This document shows, in pieces, positions 61,801 to 64,000 of a DNA stretch of 64,000 bases (position 1 is the first letter of the stretch; each line of letters begins with the position of its first letter). The translations under genes were made by a program, and so were the position numbers. Source of the DNA: Calliopsis andreniformis. Taxonomy: Eukaryota > Arthropoda > Insecta > Hymenoptera > Andrenidae. The notes under the pieces were generated by a model. It searched no databases. It was not told where the DNA came from and saw only the letters and a list, made by a program, of their open reading frames with translations. The stretch lies in the NCBI RefSeq assembly GCF_051401765.1, contig NW_027480422.1:17626001-17690000 (forward strand), read 5' to 3'.

Positions 61801-64000
61801 AAGTCAACGCCAGAAGCATAAAACACAATAAAGACACAACAGTTTTTCCATCGTATAACAGGAATAATTGCAACCAGTGTGAAGGTAATGGTCATATCTA
61901 CGTTCCGGGCAACCTAGGCTTCACTCTAGGGCGTTGGCCCACCAGATCGAATAGTTAGGGCCTAAGAAGTCAACGCCTGAAGCATAAAATACAATAAAAA
62001 TACATCAGTTTTTTCATCGTATAACAGGAATAATTGCGACAAGCCTGAAGGTAATGGTCATTTCAACGATCCGAGCCATCTAGGCTTCTCTCTAGGGCGT
62101 TGCTCCACCAGATCGAATAGTTATGGCCTAACAAGTCAACGCCAGAAGCATAAAATACAATAGTAATACAACAGCATTTCCATCGTATAAAACGAATAAT
62201 TGCAATCAGTATGAATGTTATGGTCATTTATGCGTTCCGGGCAACCTAGGCTTCACCCTAAGGCGTTGCTCCACCAGATCGAATGGTCAGGGCCTAAGAA
62301 GTCAACGCCAGAAGCATAAAACACAATAAAGATACAACAGTTTTTCCATCGCATTACAGGAGTAATTACAACCAGTGTGAAAGTGATGGTCATTTCTACG
62401 TTTCGGACAACCTAGGCTTCACTGTAGTGCGTTATTCCACCACATCTAATAGCTACGGCCTTAGAAGTCAATGCCGGAAGCATAAAATACAATATAAATA
62501 CAATAGTTTTTCCATCGTATAAAACGAATAATAGTTAGAGTGTGAAAGGTATGGACGTTTCTACGCTCCGGGCAACCTAGGCTTCACTCTAGAGCGCTGC
62601 TCCACCAGATCGAATATCTAGGACCTAAGAAGTCAACGCCAGAAGCATAAAATACAATATAAGTACAACAGCTTTTCCATTGTGTAAAATGAATAATTGC
62701 AAGCATTATGAAAGTGATGGTCATTTCTACGTTCCTGGCAACCTAGGCTTGGCTCTAGGGCGTTGCTCCACCAGATCGAATAGTTAGGGCCTTAGAAGTC
62801 AACGCCCGAAGCATAAAATACAATAAAGATACAACAGTTTTTCCATCGTATAACAGGAGTAATTGCAACCAGTGTGAAAGAGATGGTCATTTCTACGTTC
62901 CGGGCAGCCTAGGCTTCAGTCTAGGGCGTTGGCCCACCAGATCGAATAGTTAGGGCCTATGAAGTCAACGCCAGAAGCATAAAATACAAAATAAATTCAA
63001 CAGTTTTTCCATCGTATAATTCGAATAATTGCAACCAGTGTTAAAGTTATGGCCATTTCTACGTTCCGGCCATCCTAGATATAACTCTGAGGCGTTGCTC
63101 CACCAGATCGAATATTTAGGGCCTAGGAGGTCAACACCAGGTGCATAAAATACAATAAGAATACAACAGTTTTTCCATCATATAACAAGAATAACTGCAA
63201 CCAGTGTGAAAGTACTGGACATTTCTACGCTCCGGGCAACCTAGGCTTCACTCTAGAGCGCTGCTCCACCAGGTCGAATATCTGGGACCTAAGAAGTCAA
63301 CGCCAGGAGCATAAAATACAATATAAACACAACAGCTTTTCCATCGTGTAACAGGAGTAATTGCAACCAGTGTGAAAGTATTGGTCATTTATACGTTCCG
63401 GGCAACCTAGGCTTCACTCTAGGGCGTTGCTCCACAACTTCGAATTGCTACGGCCTTAGAAGTCATCGCCAGAAGAATAAAATACAATATAAATACAACA
63501 GTTTTTCCATTGTATAAAACGAATAATTGCAACCAGTGCGAAAGTTATGGTCATTTCTACGATCCGGGCAACCTAGGCTTCACACTAGGGCGTTGTTCCA
63601 CCAGATCGAATAGCTAGGGCCTAAGAAGCCAACGCCAGAAGCATAAAATACAAAACAAATACAATAGTTTTTCCATCGTATAACAGGAATAATTGCAACC
63701 CGTGTGAAAGAGATGGTCATTTCTATATTCCGGGCAACCTAGGCTTCACTCCAGAGATTTGCTGCTCCACCAGATCCAATATCTAGGACCTAAGAAGTCA
63801 ACGCCAGGAGCATAAAATACAATATAAATACAACAGCTTTTCCATCGTGTAAAATGAATAATTGAAACCATGGTGAAAGTGATGGTCATTTCTACGTTCC
63901 GCGCAAAATAGGCTTAACCCCAGGCCGTTGCTCCACCAGATCCAATAGTTAGGACCTAAGAAGTCAGCGCCAGAAGCATAAAGTACAATAAAAATCCAAC
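58891..64000. repeat. 45-monomer segmental duplication, second copy (runs off window)
   Basis: It begins with a match to 48264 onward (offset 10627 bp) that includes the monomer missing from HOR-2 copy 2. It then follows 51696-55721 at offset 7472 bp up to about 63200. There three monomers (about 55722-56219) are skipped, and it continues to match 56219-57026 at offset 6974 bp until the window ends. The start therefore resembles HOR-2 copy 1 while the rest resembles copy 2, which fixes the order of events only loosely. The unit continues beyond base 64000. Confidence 0.87.

Larger units (their letters stand above)
1..64000. repeat. 166-bp satellite array, head-to-tail, ~386 monomers
   Basis: Every line of the window can be aligned to one unit of about 166 bp. 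Anchors show the period directly: the GAATAGTTAG motif lies at 237 and 403, and the GCGTTG motif at 551 and 717. Recurrent landmarks, numbered from the G of GATCGAATAG as 1, are TTAGGGCC at 11-18, an AT-rich stretch at 41-90, GTTTTTCC near 64-71, TGCAACCAGTGTGA at 91-104, CATTTCTACGTTCCGGGCAA at 115-134, and CTAGGCTTCACTCTAGGGCG at 136-155. All copies read in the same direction; I saw no inverted block and no inserted foreign sequence. Unit length near one nucleosome, strict tandem order and multi-monomer higher-order units are typical of centromeric or pericentromeric satellites in plants and animals. That location is inferred. The family itself is not recognised. Confidence 0.97.

Noticed and set aside
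1..64000. CRISPR array or other bacterial repeat cluster
   Set aside because: The repeat is 166 bp and contiguous with no unique spacers. The total length and nested HORs are typical of eukaryotic satellite DNA.
1..64000. Assignment to a named satellite or species
   Set aside because: Monomers near 166 bp exist in many unrelated plants and animals, and length alone does not identify one. I do not recognise this sequence. A search of the consensus against satellite libraries would decide it.

Overview
The whole window is one uninterrupted tandem satellite array with no recognisable gene, RNA gene or transposable element. A monomer of about 166 bp repeats head-to-tail in one orientation about 386 times. 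The phase drifts by only about -41 bp over 62.9 kb, from small indels in individual monomers. For reference I place monomer position 1 at the G of GATCGAATAG, for example base 233. My hand-made consensus is about 41% GC and clearly bipartite. Positions 41-90 are about 20% GC and positions 121-166 about 59% GC. This is the architecture of eukaryotic centromeric or pericentromeric satellite DNA: nucleosome-sized units with nested higher-order repeats (HORs). I do not recognise the family and cannot name the species. There is no alpha-satellite similarity or convincing CENP-B box that I can see, and CpG is not depleted.

Layout. (1) 1-10260: diverged monomers with only small or eroded local duplications. 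(2) 10261-20384: three copies of a young HOR whose full form is 22 monomers (3651 bp). Copy A has an internal 8-monomer duplication and lacks one monomer, B is complete, and C breaks off after about 10 monomers. (3) 20385-25123: rearranged monomers from block 2 plus an imperfect 10-monomer repeat. (4) about 25124-45860: a mosaic of shared modules in permuted order at offsets of 14 to 100 monomers, with a 7-monomer and a 2-monomer tandem duplication. (5) about 45861-64000: a nested HOR. A three-monomer module recurs at about 10-monomer spacing, inside a 20-monomer unit (3321 bp), inside a 45-monomer (7472 bp) duplication whose copies differ at only a few bases over about 4 kb and whose second copy runs off the window.

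How it works together. Nothing here encodes a pathway. The history on view is unequal exchange and segmental amplification. The left 10 kb looks oldest and least homogenised, and the right 18 kb youngest, so the left side may lie nearer an array edge. All open reading frames are by-products: 166 is not a multiple of 3, so the frame changes each monomer and the longest frame is 109 codons. Coordinates come from reading and aligning by eye. HOR offsets were checked at several anchors each, but block boundaries carry an uncertainty of tens of bases.
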